Shown: positions 1-10,129, counted from the stretch's first letter. The stretch is 64,000 nucleotides of DNA from Salinivibrio kushneri (GCF_027286325.1 NZ_CP114588.1:124001-188000), one strand, 5' to 3'. Numbers and translations: made by a program. Notes: a model not told the origin generated them from the letters alone.

Positions 1-421
1 TGCGGTCACTCAGTTTTATCAGGATCACGCGAATGTCATGGGCCATCGCCATGACCATTTTGCGAAAGTTCTCGGCCTGGGCTTCTTTACGGTCGCGAAA
101 TTTAAGCTTATCAAGCTTAGACACCCCGTCGACCAAATCGGCCACCACATCACCAAAGCGTTGCTGCAGGTCCTCTTTGGTCACCTCAGTGTCCTCAATG
201 ACATCATGCAGCAATGCCGCCATCAGGGTTTCACAGTCCAAGCGCATTTCCGCTAAGATACGTGCCACCGCGATGGGGTGAATGATATAAGGTTCGCCGG
301 TTGAGCGAGTTTGCCCGTCGTGGGCATCCCTGGCTACTAGGTAGGCTTGCCGAAGCGCTTCAAGCTGCGACTCCGGCAAATACTGGCTAGCAACTTCTTT
401 CAGGCTATCAAATAGATACAA
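1..421 (-). CDS. spoT: SpoT, bifunctional (p)ppGpp synthetase/hydrolase, N-terminal part only
   Basis: This is the first 140 codons of the stringent-response enzyme that makes and degrades (p)ppGpp; the rest lies beyond the window edge. The start is TTG at 421-419, giving (M)YLFDSLKEVASQYLPE, which aligns with E. coli SpoT, itself remembered as having a TTG start. Visible parts of the hydrolase (HD) domain include GEPYIIHP, the metal-binding LLHDVIEDT motif and KLDKLKFRDRKEAQAENFRKM. It lies 27 bases after rpoZ in the same direction, the standard gmk-rpoZ-spoT order, so co-transcription is likely. No oddity is seen apart from truncation by the window. Confidence 0.96.
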   Translation of the reverse strand, partial: MYLFDSLKEVASQYLPESQLEALRQAYLVARDAHDGQTRSTGEPYIIHPIAVARILAEMRLDCETLMAALLHDVIEDTEVTKEDLQQRFGDVVADLVDGVSKLDKLKFRDRKEAQAENFRKMVMAMAHDIRVILIKLSDR

Positions 422-448
422 ACGGCCTGTCCCTGATAAATGCAGCGT

Positions 449-721
449 TTAACGTTGACCAGAAATGGTGCTTACCGCGGCCATTTCAGCGGCTTCTTGC
501 TCTTGCTTTTCCTGACGCTCACGTGCGTCGAGGACTTCTTTGTTGATCAGTCCTTCTTCAACTTCACGCAAAGAGATCACTGTGTACTTGTCGTTTTCTT
601 CTGCAACGAGGGCATCTTTGCCGCCGGTTTGCATTTGACGGGCGCGGCGAGCCGCAACCAGAACGAGATCGAAGCGGTTACCAATTTTTTCAACGGCGTC
701 TTGAACAGTTACGCGTGCCAT
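449..721 (-). CDS. rpoZ: RNA polymerase omega subunit
   Basis: This 90-residue protein is the omega subunit of RNA polymerase, which helps beta-prime fold and, in E. coli, forms part of a ppGpp site. The N-terminus [20 protein letters not shown] and the segment [16 protein letters not shown] are family hallmarks, and the C-terminal tail is Glu/Ala-rich. Length matches the family (about 90 residues). It sits between gmk and spoT on the same strand, linking the polymerase subunit with the ppGpp enzyme. No frameshift or unusual feature was seen. Confidence 0.98.
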   Translation of the reverse strand: MARVTVQDAVEKIGNRFDLVLVAARRARQMQTGGKDALVAEENDKYTVISLREVEEGLINKEVLDARERQEKQEQEAAEMAAVSTISGQR

Positions 722-835
722 GAAGGACTCCAGCTATGTCATCAATAGGTCATTCAAAATGACCGAAAAGTATACAAAAGGCCGCGACCTATTGCCAGCC
801 TTGGCTGGGGCAATGGTCACGTCTCAATGTGGTGG

Positions 836-1840
<1,005 letters not shown>

Positions 1841-2758
1841 ATGGAAGGTACACCCGATTTGTATCCCTCACGCGTCAATGGAAAAGAAACCCTCTCCCCA
1901 CGTCTAGACCCTGTTGTGTACGGCAGTGCGCAGCCAGAGGTACCGCATAGTTTAAGCCAGCACGAGCTGGATACGTTCGAGCGCCAAGGCTTTCTGGTTA
2001 TGAAGGATTACATGCCGGAAATGGTGGCACCGCTTAAGCGTGAAATAACCCGTTTGCGCGATGATATGGCCGGCTATGAAGAGCTATATACCGAGCCGGA
2101 TAGTGACGAGTTGCGCACTATTTTTAAACCTTTTGCCTACAGTGATTTGATCGATCGCTTCTCACGCGATCCGCGCATTCTCAATAAAGTGCGGCAAATT
2201 TTGGGCTCGGATGCATATTTGATGCAATCGCGTGTCAATATTAAGCCTGCGTTTAAAGGCAAGTCGTTTCCTTGGCATTCTGACTTCGAGACTTGGCACG
2301 TTGAGGATGGAATGCCACGGATGCGAGCCGTGACCGTATGGCTGATGTTAACCGACAACACCGAGCACAATGGGCCTTTGTATGTGATCCCCGGCTCGCA
2401 CCATCATTATGCGTCTTGTGAAGGCAACACCGGCGAAAAAAACTATCAGCAATCGCTGAAAAAACAAATGCTGGGCGTGCCCAAGCCAGAGACCATGGAC
2501 GCATTGTTAGAAGACAATGGCATTGCCTCGGTAACGGGACAAGCCGGTACCTTGGTGTTCCATGATTGTAACTTGATGCATGGCTCACCCGATAATATCG
2601 CCAACGACCCACGTTCGATTTTAATGTTCGTTTATAACAGTGTGGAAAACAAAACGGTGAAGCCATTTAGTGGGTTGCCACCGCGCCCACACTATTTATC
2701 TAACCCCGACCAACGCCCCCTGCAGGCAGTAGAGTCACTCTGGCCGCTGGCTTCCTAA
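1841..2758 (+). CDS. ectD: Ectoine hydroxylase EctD
   Basis: This 305-residue protein is a Fe(II)/2-oxoglutarate dioxygenase that converts the compatible solute ectoine to 5-hydroxyectoine. The EctD signature is clear: FPWHSDFETWHVEDGMPRMR around residue 143, then LTDNTEHNGPLYVIPGSH. Iron ligands are read as His146, Asp148 and His247. Length matches EctD rather than general phytanoyl-CoA dioxygenases. The start was set by the ribosome-binding site at 1826-1834. The gene stands alone here: no ectABC or aspartokinase gene lies in the window, so ectoine must be made elsewhere or imported. A hairpin terminator follows at 2768. Confidence 0.93.
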   Translation: MEGTPDLYPSRVNGKETLSPRLDPVVYGSAQPEVPHSLSQHELDTFERQGFLVMKDYMPEMVAPLKREITRLRDDMAGYEELYTEPDSDELRTIFKPFAYSDLIDRFSRDPRILNKVRQILGSDAYLMQSRVNIKPAFKGKSFPWHSDFETWHVEDGMPRMRAVTVWLMLTDNTEHNGPLYVIPGSHHHYASCEGNTGEKNYQQSLKKQMLGVPKPETMDALLEDNGIASVTGQAGTLVFHDCNLMHGSPDNIANDPRSILMFVYNSVENKTVKPFSGLPPRPHYLSNPDQRPLQAVESLWPLAS

Positions 2759-2767
2759 CCGTGTTGA

Positions 2768-2799
2768 CGCCCACCTCTTTGTGGGCGTTTTTATTTTTT
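2768..2799 (+). terminator. Rho-independent terminator of ectD
   Basis: CGCCCAC (2768-2774) pairs with GTGGGCG (2781-2787) over a 6-base loop, followed by TTTTTATTTTTT. Confidence 0.9.
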
Positions 2800-2889
2800 C
2801 GCTTTAAATCAGGGTTTTGCTATGCTGTCTCGATAATTGAACAAGCGTTTAATTATCTCGCCAACTTCAACGACATTAAGGAGTTTCCG

Positions 2890-3993
2890 TTGAACACATC
2901 ATTAAAAGCGACCCTGAGCGTGACAGCTACTGCCCTGAGTGTGGCCAGTGCCGTATCCTTCTCTTCTTTTGCTCAAGCCAGTGACACGGCGTTAAGCGCA
3001 CAACTTGGCATTGCCGATCACGCGGTCATTGCCCACCGTGGTGATTCTTACAATGCACCAGAGTCGACCTTGCCGGCTTACCAGCTTGCCTGTGAAGTGG
3101 GAGCCGATTATCTCGAGCTTGACCTACAGCGCACCAAAGACGGCAAATTGATCGCGGTGCATGACGACAACCTTAAGCGCAACACCAATATTGAGACAGT
3201 CTATCCTGAGCGTGCCGACGATCCGGTCAATACCTTTACTTGGGCAGAGCTGGAAAAACTGGATGCCGGTAGCTGGTATAACCAAGCCTATCCCGAGCGC
3301 GCACGAGAAAGCTTTAGCGGCTTGAAGCTAGTGACGCTGGATCAGGTACGTGAAATCGCGGAAGACTGTGCGCACCAGCCTGGGCTTTATATTGAAACCA
3401 AGGTGCCTGAGTTCTTCCCGGGGATTGAGCAGGATTTGAAGCAAGACTTGACCGAGCATGGTTGGTTAGATGACGACGCCAAAGGCAAAGTGATCCTGCA
3501 GACCTTTAACAAATCGAGCCTTGAAGCGCTGCAGGATGTGATGCCGAATGTGCCAAAAATCTTGCTGCTGTGGGCAGGTGATGGCTACATTCCCACTAAA
3601 GACAGCGCGCCGAAAGCGGATGATGAGTCTTACGCTCAGTACTACGCGCGTCAAGAAGTGGCCTCAAAATCCGGCTACGCAGAATGGTTGGATTATGCCA
3701 AGGAGCATGGCGCCATCGGTGTGGGGCCGTCGGGCACCCAAGCCAACTTTGATGATGCTTGGTCAAGCCAGTTTAGCTATATGGACTTGGCGAAGTCTTG
3801 GATGGTGGATATGAGCCATGAAAAAGGCTTGCTGATGCACATGTATACCTTGGACGATCGCGAAGATTTGATTCGTTACCGCGAGCGCGGTGTGGATGGC
3901 TTCTTTACCAACCGTCCTAACGTGGCGGTTAAAGCCTTAACCGACAGCGACGGTAAAGACATTGAAGCGACCTTAACGCAACTGGGTTATTAA
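2890..3993 (+). CDS. glpQ: Periplasmic glycerophosphodiester phosphodiesterase
   Basis: This 367-residue enzyme splits glycerophosphodiesters into sn-glycerol-3-phosphate and an alcohol in the periplasm. A TTG start at 2890 was chosen because AAGGAG (2878-2883) lies six bases before it and it directly opens a signal peptide (NTSLKATLSVTATALSVASA, then likely cleavage after SFAQA). The family motifs HRGDSYNAPESTLPAY, YLELDLQRTKDGKLIAVHDDNL and the C-terminal GVDGFFTNRP are present. It stands alone between two terminators, without a glpT-type transporter gene beside it. The open frame runs upstream to 2761, but that stretch contains the ectD terminator and is not coding. Confidence 0.92.
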   Translation: MNTSLKATLSVTATALSVASAVSFSSFAQASDTALSAQLGIADHAVIAHRGDSYNAPESTLPAYQLACEVGADYLELDLQRTKDGKLIAVHDDNLKRNTNIETVYPERADDPVNTFTWAELEKLDAGSWYNQAYPERARESFSGLKLVTLDQVREIAEDCAHQPGLYIETKVPEFFPGIEQDLKQDLTEHGWLDDDAKGKVILQTFNKSSLEALQDVMPNVPKILLLWAGDGYIPTKDSAPKADDESYAQYYARQEVASKSGYAEWLDYAKEHGAIGVGPSGTQANFDDAWSSQFSYMDLAKSWMVDMSHEKGLLMHMYTLDDREDLIRYRERGVDGFFTNRPNVAVKALTDSDGKDIEATLTQLGY

Positions 3994-4022
3994 CCCCGCG
4001 CGTCAACTGTATTTACCTTTTG

Positions 4023-4050
4023 AGCCCGCCTGTTATTAGCGGGCTTTTTT
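4023..4050 (+). terminator. Rho-independent terminator of glpQ
   Basis: AGCCCGC (4023-4029) pairs with GCGGGCT (4039-4045), followed by a run of Ts to 4050. Confidence 0.88.
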
Positions 4051-4059
4051 AGTTATGTG

Positions 4060-4160
4060 CATCGACTGGAGCCGCACGCAGACACGCCGTTAATCCATCC
4101 CTGGAGGCTCCGCCGCGCCATCCTTGGCGCGGAGGGTCTGCTAAGCGAATCCAGTCGATG
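4060..4160. repeat. Long imperfect inverted-repeat element
   Basis: An intergenic block of about 100 bases folds on itself. The outer arms are CATCGACTGGA (4060-4070) and TCCAGTCGATG (4150-4160), a perfect 11-base match. Inside are GCAGAC (4078-4083) with GTCTGC (4136-4141), and at the tip CCGCGCC (4113-4119) with GGCGCGG (4126-4132). It lies between the convergent genes glpQ and the MATE exporter and resembles a dispersed hairpin repeat. I saw no second copy in the window, so dispersal is inference. Confidence 0.55.
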
Positions 4161-4183
4161 ATAGCAGCGAGCATCGACTCAGT

Positions 4184-5500
4184 TTAGCGGGACTGATGCG
4201 CCATCAGTTTAGCCAGCGTACGTCGGTACATGGCATAAGCCACTGCGCCCGCAAGGAGGTTACCGATTAAGGCACCGGCAAATAGGCCAAATAGCTCGCC
4301 AATTTGTGCGCCTAGCCAGAGGCAGGGCAGGAAAAACGCAAATAGGCGGAGCGCAGAAATGGTCAGCGCGGTGTATGAGCGGCCTAATGCATTGGTAATT
4401 GACACCATCAACATACACACCCCTAGCGCGCCCAGGCTAAACGGCACTAGCGTAAGGTGAGTGTACAAGATATCGGTGACTTGTTGATCGCTGGTCATCA
4501 AGTCCGCCAAGGGAGCGGCAGCAAGCCAGGTCACCACGGCAATCAGCAATTGAAAGCCGAGAATAAACTGACACGCTAACTTAACCAAATGGCGCACTTC
4601 GGTCAGATCGCCTTTACCCAGCAAACGACCCACCATGGGTGGCATCGACATGGTTAATGCCAGCACCGAGACAATGGCAAAGAATTCAAAGCGTGAACCC
4701 AGTGCCCAGGCGGCCACTGCCGCTGAGCCAAAGCTGGCGAGCAGCTTGGTGGCCAGCATGGATGACACCGGCGGCAGCAGCTGGCTTATCATCGCCGGCC
4801 CCATAATATGCCCAATCGAACCCACACTTTGTTTGATGTTTAAGTCCTGCCAGTCAAACGAAACCCAGCCTTTGCCGAACACGCGAGGCGCGACAATGGC
4901 AATGCCAGCGCCAAACGCAATCAAGGTTGCCACGGCCGCGCCATTAATGCCCCAATCGAGCCAAAAGATAAATACCGGGTCGAGCGCAAGGTTTAATAAG
5001 CTGGTGACCACCATCATGGAGCCGGGCAACATGGTGTTGCCATTGGCGCGTGCCAGGCTATAAAAGAAGTAAAGCACTGCGCCTGTCCAGGCACTGACTA
5101 ACCAAATTTGCCAATAGCTATCAATTACCGGAAATACCTTGTCCGGCGCATCGAGCAACATCAAGATTGGATGGCGCAAGGCGTAGAGCAAGCCGGCAAA
5201 CAGAGCAACGCCTGCGGTGCCAATAAATAGAATCAGGCCGCCTAATTGTTTGGCATAGCGGCACTGATCGGCCCCGAGCGCGCGTGAGATCACCGCCGTG
5301 GTCGCAATCCCGAGGCCGACTTGAATGCCGATAATGATCATCTGAATGGGCAAGGTGAAGCCTTGTGCCGCGAGAGGTAGCACGCCCAACTGACCAATGA
5401 AGGCGCTATCGACAAGTTGAAAACTCATTAGTGACAGTACGCCAAACAGCATGGGTAAGGTGGTCGAGAACAAGCGCTTTGCGCGAGAAGCAGACTCCAT
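4184..5500 (-). CDS. MATE-family multidrug/sodium exporter
   Basis: This 438-residue inner-membrane protein has about twelve hydrophobic segments and the two-fold repeat of MatE domains. Examples are MLFGVLSLMSFQLVDSAFIG near the N-terminus and the second-half counterpart MGPAMISQLLPPVSSM. Members export cationic drugs or metabolites in exchange for Na+ or H+; the substrate cannot be read from sequence. The start (MESASRAKRLF) is preceded on the minus strand by AAGAG. A terminator-like hairpin with a U-tract sits only 27 bases upstream of the start, which suggests read-through control. It is transcribed convergently with glpQ. Confidence 0.85.
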   Translation of the reverse strand: MESASRAKRLFSTTLPMLFGVLSLMSFQLVDSAFIGQLGVLPLAAQGFTLPIQMIIIGIQVGLGIATTAVISRALGADQCRYAKQLGGLILFIGTAGVALFAGLLYALRHPILMLLDAPDKVFPVIDSYWQIWLVSAWTGAVLYFFYSLARANGNTMLPGSMMVVTSLLNLALDPVFIFWLDWGINGAAVATLIAFGAGIAIVAPRVFGKGWVSFDWQDLNIKQSVGSIGHIMGPAMISQLLPPVSSMLATKLLASFGSAAVAAWALGSRFEFFAIVSVLALTMSMPPMVGRLLGKGDLTEVRHLVKLACQFILGFQLLIAVVTWLAAAPLADLMTSDQQVTDILYTHLTLVPFSLGALGVCMLMVSITNALGRSYTALTISALRLFAFFLPCLWLGAQIGELFGLFAGALIGNLLAGAVAYAMYRRTLAKLMAHQSR

Positions 5501-5526
5501 CAGGCACTCTTTGCGTTAATAAAGGG

Positions 5527-5554
5527 AAAAAAGCCGAGCAGGAAGCGGCTCGGC
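5527..5554 (-). terminator. Terminator-like hairpin in the leader of the MATE exporter gene
   Basis: On the minus strand GCCGAG (5554-5549) pairs with CTCGGC (5538-5533) across a 10-base loop, followed by six Ts (5532-5527). It lies 27 bases before the MATE start codon, so it is either an attenuator of that gene or the end of an unseen small transcript. Confidence 0.6.
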
Positions 5555-6024
5555 ATAACCTGACCAATTGTAGAGGATTGCTAAAAATTACCAACCCCTA
5601 ATAAATGCGGGTATTCAGTGTTTGAACTCCTGACCCTAAGTGTGCAAGGGGTGATTAGAGGCGCTACTGCATACCATAATTGATGTTGGTGATTTGTGCT
5701 GGTGGTCTAGGTTATGGTGAAACAAATCACTATCACTGTTGCGCCGGTTTTGGTGAATGAATATGAGAATAGATGAGGCGGGAAGATGGATTGTCTTTTT
5801 ACCAAGACAGGCTGTCGCGGTGGGTTATTGGTAAGTGAAGTGACGAAAAGAGACAATGTTTCGGTGAAATGTCAGTTTTATTGCATTTTAAACCAAACTT
5901 TTGTGACTATTGAGTGAAATATTTATTGCTTTTGGTGATAAGGAAGCTAGCACAACGCAGTAGAAAAACGGCATAGTTTTCGCTGTCTTGTAGCAAAAAA
6001 ATCACTTCTAACAGGCCGTTATCG

Positions 6025-6053
6025 TTGATCGTGACTAAAAATCGAGATAAATA
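6025..6053 (+). promoter_or_regulatory. Possible sigma-70 promoter for the yejB-like operon
   Basis: TTGATC (6025-6030) and TAAATA (6048-6053) are separated by 17 bases, about 125 bases before the first gene of the operon. Confidence 0.35.
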
Positions 6054-6177
6054 TAGACCACTTTATGTGAGTGTGTAATACGTAGTGTTGCTTTCAGTGC
6101 TTAGGATGGCCAAGAGAGCACAACGGCAGGTTCCATGACCTGCAAAAATATCAGACAGTGGACAGGGAGTAGTGGCT

Positions 6178-7203
6178 ATGCTGTCGTACTTTTTACGCCG
6201 GTTACTGTTGGTGATCCCGACATTTCTCGGCATTACCATTTTGATCTTTGGTATCACCCGTCTTGTGCCGGGTGGGCCGGTCGAGCGAATGATGACGCAA
6301 ATGCAGGCACAAGCCGATGGCGGCTCGAGCTTGCAACGTGCTGGTGACAGCTCGGCGTTATCGGACGATCAGATTGCCGAACTTAAGGCATTTTACGGCC
6401 TCGATAAACCCGTGCTAGAAGCCTATGTCGATTGGCTGGGCAAGCTCGCCAACTTCGATCTGGGTGAGTCGACGCGCTACTACGAGCCGGTCACCGACAT
6501 GATCGCCGAGCGTCTGCCCGTCTCCTTGTTTTACGGCGGCATGACCTTCTTCATCAGCTATTTTATCTCTCTTCCGCTCGGGTATTACAAAGCCCTCAAA
6601 CACGGTTCAGTGTTTGATTCGTCCTCCTCTGTGCTGATTTTTATTGGGTTTGCCTTGCCTGGCTATGTGGTCGGGGTATTACTGATCACCTTGTTTAGCT
6701 ATCACCTCGAATGGTTCCCGATGGGGGGCTTTGTGGGCGATGCCTACTACGACGCGACCAGCTTTTGGGAACGCGCCAAAGATGTGATGTGGCATGCGGT
6801 ACTGCCGCTGATTTGTTATCTGATTGGTGACTTTGCCACCCTGACCATGACGATGAAAAACAACCTAATGGAAAACCTCTCGGCGGACTATATCCGTACG
6901 GCGATTGCCAAAGGGTTACCGTTCCGCTCGGCGGTGCGCAAGCACGCGCTGCGCAACAGCTTGATCCCGATTGCTAGCCATTTTGGCAACTCGTTGTTGT
7001 TCTTTATGACCGGCGCGTTTTTGATTGAAGTCATTTTCAATATCAATGGCATCGGCTTACTTGGCTATGAGTCAATTATGGAGCGCGATTATCCGGTGGT
7101 GATGGGCATTGTCGCCATCAATGCGCTATTACTGCTGGCCGGCAATATTATCTCCGATATCTGTGTTGCCTTGGTTGACCCTCGCGTGAAGTTTGGATCT
7201 TGA
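6178..7203 (+). CDS. yejB: YejB-type peptide ABC transporter permease
   Basis: This 341-residue inner-membrane permease belongs to the YejB group, which takes up peptides and, in E. coli, the antibiotic microcin C. It shows the typical N-terminus YFLRRLLLVIPTFLGIT followed by RLVPGGPVERM, the EAA-type loop (AIAKGLPFRSAVRKHALRNS) that docks the ATPase, and the C-terminal GIGLLGYESIMERDYPVVMG. ATG 6178 was chosen over GTG 6172 because CAGGGAG (6163-6169) is well placed for it. First gene of a five-gene operon; the next gene starts one base after its stop. Confidence 0.88.
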   Translation: MLSYFLRRLLLVIPTFLGITILIFGITRLVPGGPVERMMTQMQAQADGGSSLQRAGDSSALSDDQIAELKAFYGLDKPVLEAYVDWLGKLANFDLGESTRYYEPVTDMIAERLPVSLFYGGMTFFISYFISLPLGYYKALKHGSVFDSSSSVLIFIGFALPGYVVGVLLITLFSYHLEWFPMGGFVGDAYYDATSFWERAKDVMWHAVLPLICYLIGDFATLTMTMKNNLMENLSADYIRTAIAKGLPFRSAVRKHALRNSLIPIASHFGNSLLFFMTGAFLIEVIFNINGIGLLGYESIMERDYPVVMGIVAINALLLLAGNIISDICVALVDPRVKFGS

Positions 7204-7204
7204 T

Positions 7205-8248
7205 ATGTTGACGTTTAGCCCTTTAACTCAAAAGAAAATCCGCAGCTTTAAGCAAATTAAACGCGGTTATTGGTCGTTTATCATCTTGACCACCATGCTG
7301 GTGTTGTCGCTGTTTGCCGAGCTTTTTATCAACAGTAAAGCGTTAATGGTCAAATACGACGGTGAATATTATTTCCCGGTACTGAGTGATGTGTACTTGG
7401 CGAGCGACTTTGGTCAAGTGGGGACCAGCGAAGCCAACTATCGTCAACTTGCCAAAGCCTTTGAGGCACAAGGCGGTGACAATTATGTGGTGATGCCCCT
7501 AGTGCCATGGAACCCACTGGAGCAAGATTTTAGCGGGGATTTTCCACCGACAGCGCCGAGCGCTGAGCATCAGCATTACCTTGGCACCGATGAGATTGGT
7601 CGCGATATCCTCGCTCGCTTGGTGTACGGCTTTCGTATCGCCATGGGGTTTGCGTTACTCACCATGGCCGCTTCCTATGCGATTGGTACAGCCGTCGGCT
7701 GTGCGATGGGTTTTTGGGGCGGCAAGTTTGACCTTTTCTTCCAACGCTTTATCGAAATCTGGTCGATGGTGCCGTTTTTGTACGTGATCATGATTTTGGT
7801 TTCGATTCTTCAGCCCACGTTTGCCCTGTTTGTAGGGATTAACGTGCTATTTGGCTGGATGGCGATCACCTGGTATATGCGCACCATGACCTATAAAGAG
7901 TCAGCGCGTGATTATGTGATGGCCGCGCGCGCACTCGGTGCCTCGACCAGCCGGATCTTATTCCGGCATATTTTGCCCAATACCATGGTGATGATTGTGA
8001 CTTTGGCGCCCTTTACCATCGCACTCAATATTACCGCGTTAACAGCGCTGGATTATCTCGGCCTTGGGCTGATGCCGCCGACGCCCAGTTGGGGCGAGCT
8101 GTTACAGCAAGGCAAATCGAATTTGGACGCACCATGGATTGTTGCGTCCGTGGTGACCTCACTGGTGGTGGTATTAGTGATGGTGACCTTCATTGGTGAA
8201 GCGGTGCGCGCGGCGTTCGACCCGAAAAAATTCACCCGTTACGACTAA
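7205..8248 (+). CDS. yejE: YejE-type peptide ABC transporter permease
   Basis: This is the 347-residue second permease, pairing with the YejB-like protein. Family features are RRYWS-like KRGYWSFI near the N-terminus, KALMVKYDGEYYFPV, LGTDEIGRDILARLVYG, the ATPase-docking loop MAARALGASTSRILFRHILP, and the C-terminal FIGEAVRAAFDPKKF. A large periplasmic stretch follows the first membrane helix, as is usual for YejE. The ATG at 7205 lies one base after the yejB stop and has only a weak ribosome-binding site, so translation is probably coupled to yejB. Confidence 0.88.
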   Translation: MLTFSPLTQKKIRSFKQIKRGYWSFIILTTMLVLSLFAELFINSKALMVKYDGEYYFPVLSDVYLASDFGQVGTSEANYRQLAKAFEAQGGDNYVVMPLVPWNPLEQDFSGDFPPTAPSAEHQHYLGTDEIGRDILARLVYGFRIAMGFALLTMAASYAIGTAVGCAMGFWGGKFDLFFQRFIEIWSMVPFLYVIMILVSILQPTFALFVGINVLFGWMAITWYMRTMTYKESARDYVMAARALGASTSRILFRHILPNTMVMIVTLAPFTIALNITALTALDYLGLGLMPPTPSWGELLQQGKSNLDAPWIVASVVTSLVVVLVMVTFIGEAVRAAFDPKKFTRYD

Positions 8249-8294
8249 CGTTAAACACAATGTGCAATGTTTGAATCACGATAAGGAAATCACG

Positions 8295-10121
8295 ATGAAA
8301 AAACTGATCCTTGCGACCTCAATTTCGATGTTTAGCCTGACTGGCTGGGCGGCGGATTTGCCTGAAAACCTTAATTGGCAAACCAATTGGGATGCACCTA
8401 AAATCGGCTCTCCCAACGCCAAACGTGGCGGCGTTTTGCGCTCACACTTAAGCTCCTTTCCCCAGACGCTGCGCACGGTTGGCCCAGACTCCAACTCAGG
8501 CCTGCGCAGTTATTTTCTCGATGAAATGCCTTCATTGGTAAAGCGCCACCCAGACACACTGGAATGGATCCCGGATTTGGCCAATGAGTGGGCGTTTGGC
8601 GACGACCACAAAACCATCTACTTCAAGCTGAACCCAGAGGCGACCTGGTCGGATGGCGAGCCCGTCACCGCCGATGATTTTGTCTTTATGATGCAGTTCT
8701 ACCGCTCGAAAGACATTGTTGCGCCTTGGTACAACGAGTACTACACCAACACCATTGGTGGGGTCGAGAAAATTGATCAACACACCATTGCTATATCGAC
8801 TGCAATAGAGAAAAGCGACGAAGATCTGATGTATACCTTGGGTAGTTTGGTCCCACGTCCCGCGCATTTTTACGCCAATCCGAGCAAAGATGAAAACCAA
8901 GATGGCATTGCCGACGACTTTGTACGCCGCTATAACTTCAAAGCGACCCCCACCGTGGGCCCGTACGAGTTAGCGCGGGTGCAAAAAGGCCGTAGCGTCA
9001 CCTTTGAGCATGTCGATGACTGGTGGGGCTACACCAACCCGTATTATCAACACCGTTATAACGTCGATAAGATCCGTCTGCGGGTGATCCGGGATAACGA
9101 TATCGCCATGAAGCACTTTGAAAAAGGCAACTTGGATGTGTTCGACTTGCTATTACCGGATGTGTGGCACGACAAAACCCAATCTGAACCTTATAAAAAA
9201 GGCTATATCACCAAATTCTGGGGCCACAACGAATTACCGGTTGGCGCGGGTGGTTTATGGATGAATACGGCTATGCCGCTACTGGATGACATCAATGTGC
9301 GCAAAGGCATCATCTATGCCACGGACTTTGATGGCATGATTGAAAATATTACCCGTGGTGACTACTCACGCAAGCCACATGCAATGGGGCATGGTCATGG
9401 TGAGTACGACAACGATGGTGCGACACCGCCAGCGTTTGACCCTGAAAAAGCGATCAGCTATTTCGAAAAAGCTGGCTTTGACCAAGTGGGCCCCGATGGC
9501 ATTCGTATTAACGACAAAGGCGAGCGTTTAAGCTTTGCCATCACTTATGGGTACCAACACCACACCCCACGCATCGCTTACTTGAAAGAGCAAGCGAAAA
9601 AAGCAGGGTTGGACTTTACCATTCACCTGGTTGATGGCTCATCGGCGTTTAAATACATACTGGAGAAAAAGCATCAGCTGGCGTTTCTCAATATGGGCAC
9701 CTCAGAAATCCCGGCCTATTGGGAATACTTCCACTCGGATAACGCTAATAAAAAGCAAACCAACAACCACACCAATTACAGCTCCCCGGCGTTGGATAAG
9801 CTGATCATGGCGTACAAAACCGAGTTCGACATGGCGAAGAAATACCAGCTGTCGCACCAGATCCGCGCTAAGATCTCAGAAGCCAGTGTGATTGTACCTG
9901 GGTACATGGTGCCGTATGTGCGTCAAGGTTTTTGGCGTTATGTACAAATCCCAGACAACGCAATGACCAAGCGCACCGAAAAAATGGTCACCAGTGGCCG
10001 GGTGATGGGCTTTGGTACCTTCTGGATTGATGAAGAGATGAAAGACGCCACCGAAGAGGCGATGGATGACGATAAAGCCTTTGAGCCGGTGACCATCATT
10101 GATGACAGATACAAGCTGTAG
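8295..10121 (+). CDS. yejA: YejA-like periplasmic peptide-binding protein (SBP family 5)
   Basis: This 608-residue protein is the solute receptor of the operon. The frame is open from 8193, but ATG 8295 follows AAGGAAAT and opens a clear signal peptide (MKKLILATSISMFSLTGWA) with cleavage near WAA. SBP-family-5 features include ATWSDGEPVTADDFVF and TVGPYELARVQKGRSVTFE; overall size and the C-terminal part match YejA more than OppA or DppA. It should capture peptides or peptide-like compounds in the periplasm for the two permeases. The ligand is unknown. Confidence 0.85.
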   Translation: MKKLILATSISMFSLTGWAADLPENLNWQTNWDAPKIGSPNAKRGGVLRSHLSSFPQTLRTVGPDSNSGLRSYFLDEMPSLVKRHPDTLEWIPDLANEWAFGDDHKTIYFKLNPEATWSDGEPVTADDFVFMMQFYRSKDIVAPWYNEYYTNTIGGVEKIDQHTIAISTAIEKSDEDLMYTLGSLVPRPAHFYANPSKDENQDGIADDFVRRYNFKATPTVGPYELARVQKGRSVTFEHVDDWWGYTNPYYQHRYNVDKIRLRVIRDNDIAMKHFEKGNLDVFDLLLPDVWHDKTQSEPYKKGYITKFWGHNELPVGAGGLWMNTAMPLLDDINVRKGIIYATDFDGMIENITRGDYSRKPHAMGHGHGEYDNDGATPPAFDPEKAISYFEKAGFDQVGPDGIRINDKGERLSFAITYGYQHHTPRIAYLKEQAKKAGLDFTIHLVDGSSAFKYILEKKHQLAFLNMGTSEIPAYWEYFHSDNANKKQTNNHTNYSSPALDKLIMAYKTEFDMAKKYQLSHQIRAKISEASVIVPGYMVPYVRQGFWRYVQIPDNAMTKRTEKMVTSGRVMGFGTFWIDEEMKDATEEAMDDDKAFEPVTIIDDRYKL

Positions 10122-10129
10122 GGGCGATT

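Larger units (their letters stand above)
5501..6177. other. Divergent intergenic region between the MATE gene and the peptide transporter operon
   Basis: This 677-base AT-rich stretch has no credible gene. It holds a terminator-like hairpin facing the MATE gene (5527-5554) and a possible sigma-70 promoter for the yejB-like operon (6025-6053). Short open frames here lack family features. One segment around 5590-5680 looks faintly tRNA-like but does not fold properly. The rest is unexplained. Confidence 0.5.

Noticed and set aside
5585..5690. Segment resembling the TpsiC half of a tRNA on the minus strand
   Set aside because: A GTTCAAA-like stretch is present, but the acceptor and anticodon stems do not pair and there is no CCA-adjacent stem.
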